Positions 54,240 through 63,271 of a stretch of DNA of 64,000 bases are shown here, one piece after another. Where the stretch lies: NCBI RefSeq assembly GCF_000971175.1, contig NZ_BBLY01000004.1, positions 120,298-184,297 on the forward strand. Reading direction: 5' to 3'. Made by a program: the position numbers and the translations under genes. The notes under the pieces are model-generated. The model searched no databases and was not told where the DNA came from. It saw nothing but the letters and a program-made list of their open reading frames with translations. The DNA is from Demequina pelophila. Its GTDB lineage: Bacteria > Actinomycetota > Actinomycetes > Actinomycetales > Demequinaceae. Within the stretch, counting starts at the first letter, position 1. Each line of letters starts with the position of its first letter.

Positions 54240-55251
54240 GCGGGGCGTGAGCGGACCTCATCCGTCCGTCTCCGCCTGCCGGGTCGCCGTGCGCCACGCG
54301 CTGGCCGACTGCGAGCTGGGCACCCGCGTGTGGGTCGCCTGCTCGGGAGGGCCGGACTCGCTGGCGCTCGCGGAGGCCGTGAGCTACGCCGCGCGCAAGC
54401 AGGGCTTGCTCGCCGGCGCGATCATCGTGGACCACGGGCTGCAGGCGGACTCGGCGGTGGTGGCCGAGCGCGCCGCCCACGAGGTGCGCCGCGCCGGCAT
54501 CCACACGGTGCACATCGAGCGGGTGATCGTGGGCCGCAAGGGCGGCCTCGAGGCCGCGGCGCGCGACGCCCGCTACGCCGCGCTCGAGGCCCGCGTGGTC
54601 GCCGAGGGCGGGCTCGACCCCCTGCTGCTCACCGGCCACACCATGGACGACCAGGCCGAGACGGTGCTGCTAGCCCTCGCCCGCGGCTCGGGGGCCCGCA
54701 CCCTGGCGGGAATCCCGGCGAGGAGGGGCCGCATCGTCCGCCCCTTCCTGACCGTGCGACGCAAGGACACCCTGGCCGCGTGCCAGTCCCTCGGGCTCGA
54801 GCCGTGGCACGACCCGAGCAACGAGGTCACCGACGGGCCGCGGCGGTCCGCGCTGCGCACCCAGGTGATGCCGGCGCTGGTCGAGGTGCTGGGGCCGGGC
54901 GTGGTGTCGGGGCTGGCGCGGTCGGCGGCGCTGCTGCAGGCCGACGCGGACGAGCTCGACCGGCAGGCGCGCTCCGCGATGGGCGCGTCCGTGTCGACCG
55001 TGCGCACGGACGACTGGCGCTGCGACATGCTCGCGGCGCTGCCCGACGCGATCCGCACGCGGATGCTCAAGATGCTCGCGGAGAGCCGCGGCGCGGGGCC
55101 GCTGACGTCCACGCACGTCGAGGCGCTCGACACGATCGTGACGCGGTGGAAGGGGCAGGGCGCGATCTCGCTTCCCGGCGGATACGAGGCCCGGCGCGAA
55201 TATGGCAGGCTGGTCATCGGCCATCCGGCCCAGGAGGAGAGGCGACCGTGA
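54229..55251 (+). CDS. tilS: tRNA(Ile)-lysidine synthetase
   Basis: This enzyme converts C34 of tRNA-Ile(CAU) to lysidine so that it reads AUA. The 340 residues have the N-type ATP PP-loop [14 protein letters not shown] (residues 38-51), VDHGLQADS and [14 protein letters not shown]. Length and the short C-terminal region are typical of actinobacterial TilS. It overlaps dacB by 11 bp and hpt by 4 bp. Confidence 0.94.
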   Translation: MTGERGVSGPHPSVSACRVAVRHALADCELGTRVWVACSGGPDSLALAEAVSYAARKQGLLAGAIIVDHGLQADSAVVAERAAHEVRRAGIHTVHIERVIVGRKGGLEAAARDARYAALEARVVAEGGLDPLLLTGHTMDDQAETVLLALARGSGARTLAGIPARRGRIVRPFLTVRRKDTLAACQSLGLEPWHDPSNEVTDGPRRSALRTQVMPALVEVLGPGVVSGLARSAALLQADADELDRQARSAMGASVSTVRTDDWRCDMLAALPDAIRTRMLKMLAESRGAGPLTSTHVEALDTIVTRWKGQGAISLPGGYEARREYGRLVIGHPAQEERRP

Positions 55252-55805
55252 GCATGGAACACGACATGAGCGACTACTCCGAGGTGCTGGTCACCGAGGA
55301 GCAGATCGCCACCCGGCTGGACGAGATGGCCGCGCAGATCCGCGCGGACTACGAGGGCAAGGACCTGCTGCTCGTGGGCGTGCTCAAGGGCGCCGTCATG
55401 GTGATGGCGGACCTCGCGCGCCGCATGCCCACCAACGTCCAGATGGATTGGATGGCGGTGTCCTCGTACGGCTCCGGCACCGTGTCCTCCGGCGTGGTGC
55501 GCATTCTCAAGGACCTCGACACGGACCTGACGGACCGTCACGTGCTCATCGTCGAGGACATCATCGACTCCGGCGTCACCCTGTCGTGGCTGCTGGGCAA
55601 CCTGCGCACCCGCGGCGCCGCGTCCGTGGAGATCGCGACGCTGCTGCGTAAGCCCGACGCCCTGCGCGTCGAGGTGCCGGTGCGCTACGTGGGCTTCGAC
55701 ATGCCCACCAAGTTCCTGGTGGGCTACGGCCTCGACTTCGCGGAGGACTACCGCACGCTGCCGTTCATCGCGGCGCTCAAGCCGGAGGTCTACGGCGACC
55801 GCTGA
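55248..55805 (+). CDS. hpt: hypoxanthine phosphoribosyltransferase
   Basis: This purine-salvage enzyme makes IMP/GMP from hypoxanthine/guanine and PRPP. The 185 residues include [17 protein letters not shown], the flexible loop [14 protein letters not shown], the PRPP motif [17 protein letters not shown] and the base-binding [15 protein letters not shown]. The GTG at 55248 overlaps the tilS stop; an ATG two codons later is equally possible. Confidence 0.95.
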   Translation: MSMEHDMSDYSEVLVTEEQIATRLDEMAAQIRADYEGKDLLLVGVLKGAVMVMADLARRMPTNVQMDWMAVSSYGSGTVSSGVVRILKDLDTDLTDRHVLIVEDIIDSGVTLSWLLGNLRTRGAASVEIATLLRKPDALRVEVPVRYVGFDMPTKFLVGYGLDFAEDYRTLPFIAALKPEVYGDR

Positions 55806-55812
55806 GTCTTCT

Positions 55813-55909
55813 GGACACTCCGCACGGAATCTGATCCGACACGCGGAGGGGCGGGCCGGTATCGCGTCCTGAGACCGGCGTGTTGCGCTCCAATCCGTGC
55901 GCAGTGTCC
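55813..55909. repeat. 97-bp palindromic element, copy A
   Basis: The ends GGACACTCCGCACGGAAT and ATCCGTGCGCAGTGTCC pair with one C·C mismatch. The inner words CGACACGCGG and CCGGCGTGTTG pair further. It starts 7 bp after the hpt stop, upstream of the AbiEi/DUF559-type gene. No target-site duplication flanks it. Confidence 0.88.
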
Positions 55910-56030
55910 GCGGTGGGGCCAGGCACGGGCACGCCGTGGCGATGTCCCCGGGCCCGCCGCGGCGCCGGTCGTCCACCGACCGCGCCGACGATCCGGGCAC
56001 CGCCCCGTACGTACGGCGCACGCTCGCTCC

Positions 56031-56867
56031 ATGAATCCGGTGCGTGCGCTGCTCCTTGCGGACGGCACCGCGCGCTGGAAGGAGCTCAGCGAGGCCGGCG
56101 TCTCGCGGGGGAGTCTGATGCGGGCGCTCGCGGCCGGTGACGTGGTTCGCGAGCATCGCGGCTGTTACGCGCTCCCGCACGTCGACCGTGCCGAAGTCGA
56201 CGCCACGATCTTCCGGGGTGTGCCCTGCTGCGTGTCCGTGCTGGCCGCGCTCGGGCTGCCGGTGGTGCCGGACGCGACGCGGACGCACGTGTGGGTGCCC
56301 ATGTCGCGCAGCCTCGCGCGGCGGGGGATACGGCCGATGGCCCGCGTCGTGGTGCATCGCACCGACCGTGTCGATCCAGAGCGCCTGGGCCGTGTCGAGA
56401 TCGCGCTCGACATGGCAGGCGCCTGCCTCAGCCCCTACGGCCAGATGGCCGCGATCGACGCCGCGGTACACACCGGGGTAGTGGACCTCGAGGCCATCGA
56501 CGCCTTCGAACTGACTCCGCCGGACCGGCGCCGCTGGCTTCGCGCACGGGTCGACGGCCGCGCCGAGTCACCAGGGGAGTCCTTCGCCCGCGCGGCGATG
56601 CTGGATGCCGGGCTCCAGGTGGCCTCGCAGGTCGAATTCGGCGGGATCGGCCGCGTGGACTTTCTGGTCGAGGGGCGGGCGGTGGTCGAGTGCGACGGCC
56701 GCTCCTATCACTCGGACCCCGCGAAGTTCACCTCCGATCGCGATCGCGACGTGAAGCTCGAACTCCGCGGCTACCTGCCGATGCGGTTCCCGTTCCAGAG
56801 GATCGTCGACGACCCGCACGGACTCGCATCCGACGTCCGTGCCGTGCTCTGGCGGCACGGGCGCTGA
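56031..56867 (+). CDS. AbiEi-like/DUF559 nuclease-domain protein
   Basis: The 278-residue protein has an N-terminal winged helix of the AbiEi antitoxin type ([31 protein letters not shown]). Residues about 190-275 form a Vsr-like restriction-endonuclease fold: [17 protein letters not shown] with [23 protein letters not shown] with D and E-x-D. This architecture is common and poorly understood in actinobacteria. It lies between two 97-bp palindromes (A and B) inside an otherwise conserved housekeeping gene order, suggesting insertion as a cassette. No partner toxin is adjacent. Confidence 0.75.
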   Translation: MNPVRALLLADGTARWKELSEAGVSRGSLMRALAAGDVVREHRGCYALPHVDRAEVDATIFRGVPCCVSVLAALGLPVVPDATRTHVWVPMSRSLARRGIRPMARVVVHRTDRVDPERLGRVEIALDMAGACLSPYGQMAAIDAAVHTGVVDLEAIDAFELTPPDRRRWLRARVDGRAESPGESFARAAMLDAGLQVASQVEFGGIGRVDFLVEGRAVVECDGRSYHSDPAKFTSDRDRDVKLELRGYLPMRFPFQRIVDDPHGLASDVRAVLWRHGR

Positions 56868-56897
56868 GCCCGCGCGCCCGCAGGCTTCGCCGTGGCC

Positions 56898-56994
56898 GGA
56901 CACTGCGCACGGAACGCCGCGCGACACCCCGGCGTTTGGACCGGTATGGCCCTCGATCTGCGGCGCGTCGCACTCGAATCCGTGCGCAGTGTCC
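56898..56994. repeat. 97-bp palindromic element, copy B
   Basis: The terminal arms GGACACTGCGCACGGA and TCCGTGCGCAGTGTCC are a perfect 16-bp inverted repeat. It starts 31 bp after the stop of the DUF559-type gene and ends 67 bp before ftsH. Confidence 0.9.
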
Positions 56995-57061
56995 GGAGGT
57001 ACCTCGCCCCGAGCGAAACCTTGGCCCCGCGCCACCCCCACCGCGTAGAGTCGTGCCCAAC

Positions 57062-59263
57062 ATGAAGAACGCTCTCAACCTCCGCCTCATCCTGCTCTAC
57101 GTGCTGGCCGCGATCCTGGTCGGCTGGCTCGTATCAGGCCTGTTCTCGTCCAGCCCCAAGGAGGTCGACACCTCCGAGGGGCTCGAGCTGCTGGCCTGGC
57201 AGGTGGTGGAGCAGGTGAAGATCGTCGACGGCGACCAGCGCGTCGAGATGACCCTCGAGGACCCGGCCGACTTCCCCGAGGACGCTCCCGAGGCGTGGGA
57301 CGATCTGGGCGACCAGGTGCAGTTCTTCTACGTCGCGCCGCAGGGCGAGGAGGTCGTCCAGGCGATCAAGAACGCGTTCCCCGCGCAGGGCTACAACTCC
57401 GAGGTGCCCCGGTCCTCCATCTGGACCACCCTCGCCTTCACCTTCCTGCCCGTGCTGCTGCTCGTGGGACTGTTCTGGTTCCTCATGGTCAACATGCAGG
57501 GCGGCGGTGGCGGCCGCCTCATGAGCTTCGGCAAGTCCAAGGCCTCGATGGTCACGCCGGACACCCCCACGGTGAAGTTCGACGACGTCGCCGGCGTCGA
57601 CGAGGCCGTCGAGGAGCTCCGCGAGATCGAGGAGTTCCTCGAAAACCCCGCCAAGTTCCAGGCCGTGGGCGCCAAGATCCCCAAGGGCGTGCTGCTCTAC
57701 GGTCCCCCGGGAACCGGCAAGACGCTCCTCGCGCGCGCAGTCGCGGGCGAGGCGGGCGTGCCGTTCTTCTCCATCTCCGGATCGGACTTCGTCGAGATGT
57801 TCGTCGGCGTGGGCGCGAGCCGTGTCCGCGACCTGTTCGAGCAGGCCAAGAAGAACAGCCCGGCCATCATCTTCGTCGACGAGATCGACGCGGTGGGCCG
57901 TCACCGCGGCGCCGGCCTGGGCGGCGGGCACGACGAGCGTGAGCAGACGCTCAACCAGATGCTCGTCGAGATGGATGGCTTCGACATCCACACCAACATC
58001 ATCATGATCGCGGCGACCAACCGCCCCGACATCCTCGACCCCGCGCTGCTGCGCCCGGGCCGCTTCGACCGCCAGGTGGGCGTCGACGCGCCGGACCTCA
58101 AGGGCCGCGTCAAGGTGCTCGACGTGCACTCGAAGGGCAAGCCCATCTCTCCCGAGGTGGACCTCGAGGCCCTCGCGCGCCGCACCCCGGGCTTCACCGG
58201 CGCGGACCTCGCGAACGTCCTCAACGAGGCCGCGCTGCTCACGGCCCGCCGCGAGAAGCAGCTCATCGGCCCGCCCGAGATGGACGAGGCGATCGACCGC
58301 GTCATCGCCGGCCCCCAGAAGCGCACCCGCGTCATGAACGACCATGACAAGCGCGTCACCGCCTATCACGAGGGCGGCCACGCGCTGGTGGCAGCCGCGA
58401 TGCGCCACACCGACCCCGTCACCAAGGTGACCATCCTTCCGCGCGGCCGCGCGCTCGGCTACACGATGGTGATGCCGCAGGAGGACCGCTACTCCAAGAC
58501 CCGCAACCAGCTGCTCGACAACCTCGCCTACGCGATGGGCGGCCGCATCGCGGAGGAGCTCGTCTTCGGCGACCCGTCCACCGGCGCGAGCAACGACATC
58601 TCCCAGGCGACCGAGATCGCCAAGCAGATGGTCACCGAGTACGGCATGTCCACGCGCATCGGCTCCGTCCGCCTCACCGGCAGCTCCGGCGAGGTCTTCC
58701 TGGGCCGCGACATGGGCCACGGTCGAGAGTTCTCGGAGAGCGTCGCCTCGACCGTCGACGCCGAGGTCCGCGGCCTCATGGACAACGCCATGGCCGAGGC
58801 CACCCGCGCCCTCGCCGCCAACCGCGCCGTCCTCGACCGCCTCGCCGCCGAGCTCCTCGAGAAGGAGACGCTCGGCGAGGACGAGCTCGCCGCCATCTTC
58901 GCCGACGTCGAGAAGATCCCCTCGCGCGACGAGTGGACCTCCGGCCACTGGATCGAGGCCGCACCCGAGACCGCCAAGGGCGGCGCCACGGTCTCCGAGC
59001 CCGTCCCCCACGAGGGCGACCGGCTCGAGGAGACCGGGGACGATGCAGGGGCTGGGGACATCGACGCGCCCACCGGGGAGCCTGGGGAGACCGGGGACGA
59101 TGCGCGGCCTGGGGACATCGACGCGCCCACCGGGGAGCCTGGGGAGACCCGGGACGATGCGCGGCCTGGGGACATCGACGCGCCCACCGGGGAGCCCGGG
59201 GAGACCGAGGGCGAGGACTCCGTCCCCGCGCCTGAGCTCGTCGAGCCCAAGGACCAGGGGTGA
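57062..59263 (+). CDS. ftsH: ATP-dependent zinc metalloprotease FtsH
   Basis: The membrane AAA+ protease has two N-terminal helices (residues about 8-27 and 121-143) around an extracytoplasmic domain. It has Walker A GPPGTGKT at 214-221, Walker [12 protein letters not shown] at 269-279, the arginine-finger region [20 protein letters not shown], and the zinc site HEGGH at 436-440. The 733-residue chain is longer than core FtsH because of an acidic tail containing three 19-residue repeats ([13 protein letters not shown]…). The upstream open frame to 56291 is not part of the gene. Confidence 0.95.
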   Translation: MKNALNLRLILLYVLAAILVGWLVSGLFSSSPKEVDTSEGLELLAWQVVEQVKIVDGDQRVEMTLEDPADFPEDAPEAWDDLGDQVQFFYVAPQGEEVVQAIKNAFPAQGYNSEVPRSSIWTTLAFTFLPVLLLVGLFWFLMVNMQGGGGGRLMSFGKSKASMVTPDTPTVKFDDVAGVDEAVEELREIEEFLENPAKFQAVGAKIPKGVLLYGPPGTGKTLLARAVAGEAGVPFFSISGSDFVEMFVGVGASRVRDLFEQAKKNSPAIIFVDEIDAVGRHRGAGLGGGHDEREQTLNQMLVEMDGFDIHTNIIMIAATNRPDILDPALLRPGRFDRQVGVDAPDLKGRVKVLDVHSKGKPISPEVDLEALARRTPGFTGADLANVLNEAALLTARREKQLIGPPEMDEAIDRVIAGPQKRTRVMNDHDKRVTAYHEGGHALVAAAMRHTDPVTKVTILPRGRALGYTMVMPQEDRYSKTRNQLLDNLAYAMGGRIAEELVFGDPSTGASNDISQATEIAKQMVTEYGMSTRIGSVRLTGSSGEVFLGRDMGHGREFSESVASTVDAEVRGLMDNAMAEATRALAANRAVLDRLAAELLEKETLGEDELAAIFADVEKIPSRDEWTSGHWIEAAPETAKGGATVSEPVPHEGDRLEETGDDAGAGDIDAPTGEPGETGDDARPGDIDAPTGEPGETRDDARPGDIDAPTGEPGETEGEDSVPAPELVEPKDQG
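59030..59200 (+). repeat. three 57-bp tandem repeats in the ftsH tail
   Basis: Units start at 59030, 59087 and 59144. Each carries one GGGACGATGC (59037, 59094, 59151), and all keep frame and differ by only a few bases. Confidence 0.93.
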
Positions 59264-59826
59264 CGGTCGACCGTCCGCGGCTCGAGGCGGCGGTTCGCGA
59301 GATCCTGCACGCGGTGGGGGAGGACCCCGACCGCGACGGGCTGCGCGAGACCCCCGCCCGGGTGGCCCGCGCGTACGAGGAGTTCTTCGCCGGCCTCTCG
59401 CAGGACCCCGCGGACGTGCTGTCCGCGGTGTTCGAGCTGGGCCACGAGGAGATGATCCTGGTCAAGGACATCGAGCTGTACTCGATGTGCGAGCACCACC
59501 TGGTGCCCTTCCACGGCGTCGCCCACGTCGCGTACATCCCGGGCCCGGACGGCCGCATCACCGGACTGAGCAAGTTGGCTCGCTTGGTGGAGGTGTTCGC
59601 CCGCCGACCCCAGGTGCAGGAGCGCCTCACCACCCAGGTCGCGGACGCGCTGGTCGAGGAGCTGGGCGCCCGCGGCGTGATCGTCGTCGTCGAGGCCGAG
59701 CACCTGTGCATGTCCATGCGCGGCATCCGCAAGCCCGGCTCCCGCACGGTGACCTCCGCGGTCCGCGGCATCATGCGCGACGCCGCCACCCGCGCCGAGG
59801 CCATGAGCCTCATCGCCGGGAGGTAG
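59260..59826 (+). CDS. folE: GTP cyclohydrolase I
   Basis: This is the first enzyme of tetrahydropterin/folate synthesis. The 188 residues include the zinc ligands in [11 protein letters not shown] and [11 protein letters not shown], the substrate site [20 protein letters not shown], and the C-terminal [13 protein letters not shown]. The GTG overlaps the ftsH stop. It begins the folE-folP-folBK group. Confidence 0.95.
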   Translation: MTVDRPRLEAAVREILHAVGEDPDRDGLRETPARVARAYEEFFAGLSQDPADVLSAVFELGHEEMILVKDIELYSMCEHHLVPFHGVAHVAYIPGPDGRITGLSKLARLVEVFARRPQVQERLTTQVADALVEELGARGVIVVVEAEHLCMSMRGIRKPGSRTVTSAVRGIMRDAATRAEAMSLIAGR

Positions 59827-59829
59827 CCC

Positions 59830-60687
59830 GTGACGCTCGTCATGGGCATCGTCAACGTCACGCCCGACTCCTTCGCGGACGGCGGCCTCTACGCCCGAGC
59901 CGATGCGGCGGTCGCCCGCGGCCTCGCCCTCGCCTCGGACGGGGCGGACCTGGTCGACGTGGGCGGCGAGTCGACCCGGCCGGGCGCCGAGCGGATCTCC
60001 CTCGAGGAGGAGCAGGCCCGCGTGCTGCCCGTCATCAGGGAGCTCGCCGCGCACGGCATCGGCGTGAGCATCGACACCATGAACGCCGCCACGGCGCGCG
60101 CGGCGGTCGAGGCCGGCGCGAGCATCGTCAACGACGTTTCCGGCGGCCTCGCCGACCCGGCCATGGGGGCCACGGTGGCCGCGCTCGACGTCGACTTCGT
60201 CTGCATGCACTGGCGCGCCCACTCGACCCACATGGACGCGAGCGACCGTTACGACGACGTGGTCGCGGAGGTGCGCGACGAGCTCGACGCGCGCGTCGCC
60301 GCCCTGGTGGCGGCGGGCGTGGGGGAGGGGCGCATCGTCCTCGATCCCGGGCTGGGATTCGCGAAAGTGACGGACTCGAACTGGCCGCTGCTCGCCCGCA
60401 TGGACGAGTGGTCGCGCGGCCGGCGCGTGCTCGTCGGCGGCTCGCGCAAGCGGTTCCTGGGCGCGGCGATCGCCCGCGCGACCAGCGCATCGTCCCCGGA
60501 CGGGACCACCGCATCGTCCCTGGTGGAGGCCCCCGGGCCGGACGACCGGGAGGCCGCCACCATCGCCCTCACCGCCCTCGCGGCGGCCGCCGGGGCGTGG
60601 GGCGTGCGGGTGCACGAGGCGCGGGGCTCGGCGGATGCGGTGCGCGTCGCGTCGGCTTGGAATAACGCGGCGCACGCGCAAGGATGA
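59830..60687 (+). CDS. folP: dihydropteroate synthase
   Basis: The 285-residue TIM-barrel enzyme joins the pterin to p-aminobenzoate. Motifs are MGIVNVTPDSFADGG, VDVGGESTRPGAERI, VNDVSGG, DPGLGFAK and GGSRKRFLG. Between SRKRFLG and DREAATIAL it has an extra loop (ATSASSPDGTTASSLVEAPGP) that contains two inverted GGGACGATGC copies at 60487 and 60511. The catalytic residues are intact. A GTG starts 3 bp after folE. Confidence 0.94.
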   Translation: MTLVMGIVNVTPDSFADGGLYARADAAVARGLALASDGADLVDVGGESTRPGAERISLEEEQARVLPVIRELAAHGIGVSIDTMNAATARAAVEAGASIVNDVSGGLADPAMGATVAALDVDFVCMHWRAHSTHMDASDRYDDVVAEVRDELDARVAALVAAGVGEGRIVLDPGLGFAKVTDSNWPLLARMDEWSRGRRVLVGGSRKRFLGAAIARATSASSPDGTTASSLVEAPGPDDREAATIALTALAAAAGAWGVRVHEARGSADAVRVASAWNNAAHAQG

Positions 60688-60691
60688 CGCC

Positions 60692-61720
60692 ATGACGACG
60701 CCGATCATCCTCCCGTTCTCCAAGCACGGCATCGAGCTCGACCAGATCTTCGTGACGGGGGTGCGCGTCCAGGGCACGCACGGCGTGTACGCGCGGGAGA
60801 AGGAGTCCGGCCAGCTGTTCCTCGCGGACGTGGTCGCGCACGTGTCGACGCAGCGCGCCGCCGCGACGGATTCGCTGGCCGCGACGGTCAACTACTCGGA
60901 CATCGCGGACCGCACGGCCGAGATCCTGGGCGGCGACTCCGCCGACCTGCTCGAGACCGTGGCCGAGCACGTCGCCGAGGCCATCCTCGAGATGCCCGGC
61001 GTCGAGTGCGTCGACGTGGTGATCCACAAGCCGCAGGCGCCGCTGCACGTCGAGTTCGGGGACGTGATGGTGAAGATCCGCCGCGACTACCGGTCCGCGG
61101 GGCTGTGGTCGGGCAAGCGCATCGGCTCGTCGGCGGTGCCGGCGCGCGACGCGTACACCGGCGTTCTCCAGTCCGACGACCCGCTCGACCAGCAGCCGCT
61201 CCAGCCCGTGGTCGCGTACCTGGGCCTGGGCGGCAACGTGGGCGACGTCGACACCACCTTCCGCGAGGCGCTGTGGGAGCTGCACAAGATCCCTGGTATC
61301 GCCGTGCGCCGGTCGTCGTCGCTGTTCCGGACCGCGCCCGTGGGCGGGCCCGAGCAGCCCGACTTCCTCAACGCCGTGGTCGAGGTGCAGACCGCCCTCG
61401 CGCCGCGCGAGCTGCTCGCCGCGTGCCAGGGCGTGGAGATGCTGCACGGCCGCGAGCGGCTCGTGGAGAACGGCCCGCGCACCATCGACATCGACATCCT
61501 CGCGTACGCGGACCTCGAGGCCGCCGCCGACGACCTCACCATCCCGCACCCGCGCGCCGCCGAGCGTGCGTTCGTGCTCGCGCCGTGGACCACCCTCGCC
61601 CCCGACGCCCGCATCCCGGGCGCCGGCCGCGTGGGCGACCTCGCGGCGCTGGTCGACTCCGAGGGCGTCGCGCTCGTCGCGGCGCGCTGGCCCCAGCCGG
61701 AGGGCGCCACCGCCCAGTGA
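60692..61720 (+). CDS. folBK: FolB-FolK fusion
   Basis: The bifunctional enzyme covers the aldolase and pyrophosphokinase steps. Residues about 15-130 are dihydroneopterin aldolase (VTGVRVQGTHGVYAREKESGQ, VNYSDIA, VHKPQAP-like IHKPQAP). Residues about 170-342 are 6-hydroxymethyl-dihydropterin pyrophosphokinase (AYLGLGGNVGDVDTTFREAL, RTAPVGGPEQPDFLNAVVEV, GPRTIDIDILAYAD, PHPRAAERAFVLAPW). The ~40-residue linker is not conserved. The ATG at 60692 follows folP by 4 bp. Confidence 0.93.
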   Translation: MTTPIILPFSKHGIELDQIFVTGVRVQGTHGVYAREKESGQLFLADVVAHVSTQRAAATDSLAATVNYSDIADRTAEILGGDSADLLETVAEHVAEAILEMPGVECVDVVIHKPQAPLHVEFGDVMVKIRRDYRSAGLWSGKRIGSSAVPARDAYTGVLQSDDPLDQQPLQPVVAYLGLGGNVGDVDTTFREALWELHKIPGIAVRRSSSLFRTAPVGGPEQPDFLNAVVEVQTALAPRELLAACQGVEMLHGRERLVENGPRTIDIDILAYADLEAAADDLTIPHPRAAERAFVLAPWTTLAPDARIPGAGRVGDLAALVDSEGVALVAARWPQPEGATAQ

Positions 61721-61823
61721 GCTTCCTTCCCACCCGACGCCCGGTCCTTGGCGCGCCCCGGTGCGCCCCCGAGGCGAGGGCGCTCGCGGCCCGGCCGCCC
61801 CGGTGCTCGCGCGGCCTGCGCGG

Positions 61824-61915
61824 GACGTGGGGCGTGCGCGGCGCCTGGGGCGTGCGTGGCGAGCGTGGCCTGGGTGGCGCGTGGGGCGTGCGTGGCGAGC
61901 GTGGTCTGCGCGGCC
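61824..61915. repeat. 36-bp tandem repeat between folBK and DUF3180
   Basis: Two 27-bp near-identical blocks (61846-61872 and 61882-61908, TGGGGCGTGCGTGGCGAGCG…) have period 36, preceded by a partial copy. No gene is visible in 61721-61940. Confidence 0.85.
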
Positions 61916-61940
61916 CGCGCCCTGTCCGTCGGGGGTGCCC

Positions 61941-62435
61941 GTGACGCCGCTGAGCTGGGTCCGACTCGCCGGCCTCGCCGCGGGCGTGGGCGCGGTCGCG
62001 TGGATCATCACGCGCGTGCTCGTGACCTCGGGCCACACCCCGTACCCCGTGCCGTGGAGCGTGCTGGTGGTCTCCGGGGCGGCGGCGGTGCTCGCCTTCG
62101 CGCTCGGCTGGGCGGTGCGCCAGTACCGCAAGGGCGACAACCCGGGGCTCAACCCGCTGCGCGCCGCCCGCACCGCCGTCTACGCCCACGCGTGCGCCTA
62201 CGCCGGCGCCATCCTGGCCGGCGCCTACGGCGGCTACGGACTCTCGCTCGCGCTCGACTGGTCGCACGGGCCCCGGCGCGAGGTCGCCATCTCCGGCTTC
62301 GTGGCCGCGCTGGGCGGGATCGCGCTCGTGATCGCCGGGCTCTGGGTCGAGCACTGGTGCCGCGCCGATGACGACGACGACCACAAGGGCGGCCCCGGCG
62401 GCGCCCCCACCGCCGGCCCGGGCGCGGCTGCCTGA
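61941..62435 (+). CDS. DUF3180 membrane protein
   Basis: The 164-residue protein has four hydrophobic segments (LAGLAAGVGAVAWIITRVLV, VLVVSGAAAVLAFALGWAV, AYAGAILAGAYGGYGLSLAL, VAALGGIALVIAGLWV) and GDNPGLNPLRAARTAVYA, characteristic of DUF3180. It regularly follows folK in actinobacteria; its function is unknown. The GTG at 61941 gives family length. Confidence 0.88.
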   Translation: MTPLSWVRLAGLAAGVGAVAWIITRVLVTSGHTPYPVPWSVLVVSGAAAVLAFALGWAVRQYRKGDNPGLNPLRAARTAVYAHACAYAGAILAGAYGGYGLSLALDWSHGPRREVAISGFVAALGGIALVIAGLWVEHWCRADDDDDHKGGPGGAPTAGPGAAA

Positions 62436-62446
62436 CCTGTCTCTCT

Positions 62447-62543
62447 GGACACTCCGCACGGATTCAGCGGCGACACGCGGGTCACGGGCTCCGATTCCGG
62501 CCCAGCCACCGGCGTGTTGCTCCTCGATCCGTGCGGAGTGTCC
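62447..62543. repeat. 97-bp palindromic element, copy C
   Basis: The arms GGACACTCCGCACGGAT and ATCCGTGCGGAGTGTCC pair perfectly. The inner words CGACACGCGG and CCGGCGTGTTG are shared with copy A. It starts 11 bp after the DUF3180 stop. It holds a C-G pair where copy B has G-C. Confidence 0.9.
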
Positions 62544-62554
62544 GCGGCCTCGCG

Positions 62555-62670
62555 TCACCTGTCCACACAGCGCGGCCCGCAACCGCCGCGAAAAAGCTGA
62601 TATCCGTGCGACACGCCGACGACACGCCGGGGCTCGTGTGGAGCAGTGAAGAAAACGTGTGGACAGGTGA
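62555..62670. repeat. GTGTGGA palindromic element, copy 2
   Basis: TCACCTGTCCACAC (62555-62568) and GTGTGGACAGGTGA (62657-62670) are a perfect 14-bp inverted repeat. The internal GTGTGGAGCAGTG (62636-62648) is left unpaired, in contrast to copy 1. GACACGCCGACGACACGCC is shared internally. Four 11-bp GTGACTCGCGG-like repeats follow to about 62730. Confidence 0.85.
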
Positions 62671-62785
62671 CTCGCGGGTGACTCGCGGGTGATGCCAGGG
62701 TGACTCGCGGGCGCTGCCAGGGTGACTCGGCAGCTGCCGCCAGCGGCGCGACGGCCGCGCGCCGCAACCCTGGCACACTGATCCC

Positions 62786-63268
62786 ATGACCTGGTACGAG
62801 CACTCGTCGGCGCCGTGGGTGCCGGTCTCGAGGCGCCTCATCCGCGCCCGCACCATCACGCTGTGGATCTGGTTCGGCCTGCTCATCGTGGCCTCGTCGG
62901 TGCTCGCGTTGCTGGGCGACGAGCCCCTCCTCTTGATCGTCCCCGCCGTGCTCGTGGCGCTGGGACTGTGGTTCAGCTGGATCATCGTCCGCCAGGTCAC
63001 CGCGCACGCCTGGGCCGAGGCCGAGGACGAGCTCCTGGTCCGCCGCGGCCGCCTCTTCCGCTCGGTGACGGTGGTGCCGTACGGCCGCATGCAGTTCGTC
63101 GACGTGTCCGCCGGCCCGCTCCAGCGCGCGTTCGGGATCGCGAAGGTCCAGCTCCACACCGCGTCGCCGCACTCGGACGCATCGATCTCCGGCGTCCCCG
63201 CCGACGAGGCCGCGCGCCTGCGCGACCGCCTCACCACCCGGGGCGAGGCGCGCCTGGCGGGTCTCTGA
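62786..63268 (+). CDS. bacterial PH-domain membrane protein (YdbS-like)
   Basis: The 160-residue protein has two transmembrane helices (TITLWIWFGLLIVASSVLAL, LLLIVPAVLVALGLWFSWII) followed by a bPH2 domain (EDELLVRRGRLFRSVTVVPYGRMQFVDVSAGPLQRAFG). It pairs with the next gene as in YdbS/YdbT modules. The function is unknown, though YdbST confer amylocyclicin resistance in Bacillus. Confidence 0.88.
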   Translation: MTWYEHSSAPWVPVSRRLIRARTITLWIWFGLLIVASSVLALLGDEPLLLIVPAVLVALGLWFSWIIVRQVTAHAWAEAEDELLVRRGRLFRSVTVVPYGRMQFVDVSAGPLQRAFGIAKVQLHTASPHSDASISGVPADEAARLRDRLTTRGEARLAGL

Positions 63269-63271
63269 CCC

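Noticed and set aside
56031..56867. Complete AbiE toxin-antitoxin pair
   Set aside because: Only the AbiEi-like winged helix is present; no AbiEii-type nucleotidyltransferase toxin is adjacent, and the protein carries a nuclease-like domain instead.
56970..56990. tRNA-like TCGAATC string
   Set aside because: It is part of the 97-bp palindrome; no acceptor or anticodon arms surround it.
55800..56997. Classical IS or composite transposon with target-site duplication
   Set aside because: The palindromes have no flanking direct repeats, and no DDE, tyrosine, serine or HUH transposase is encoded.
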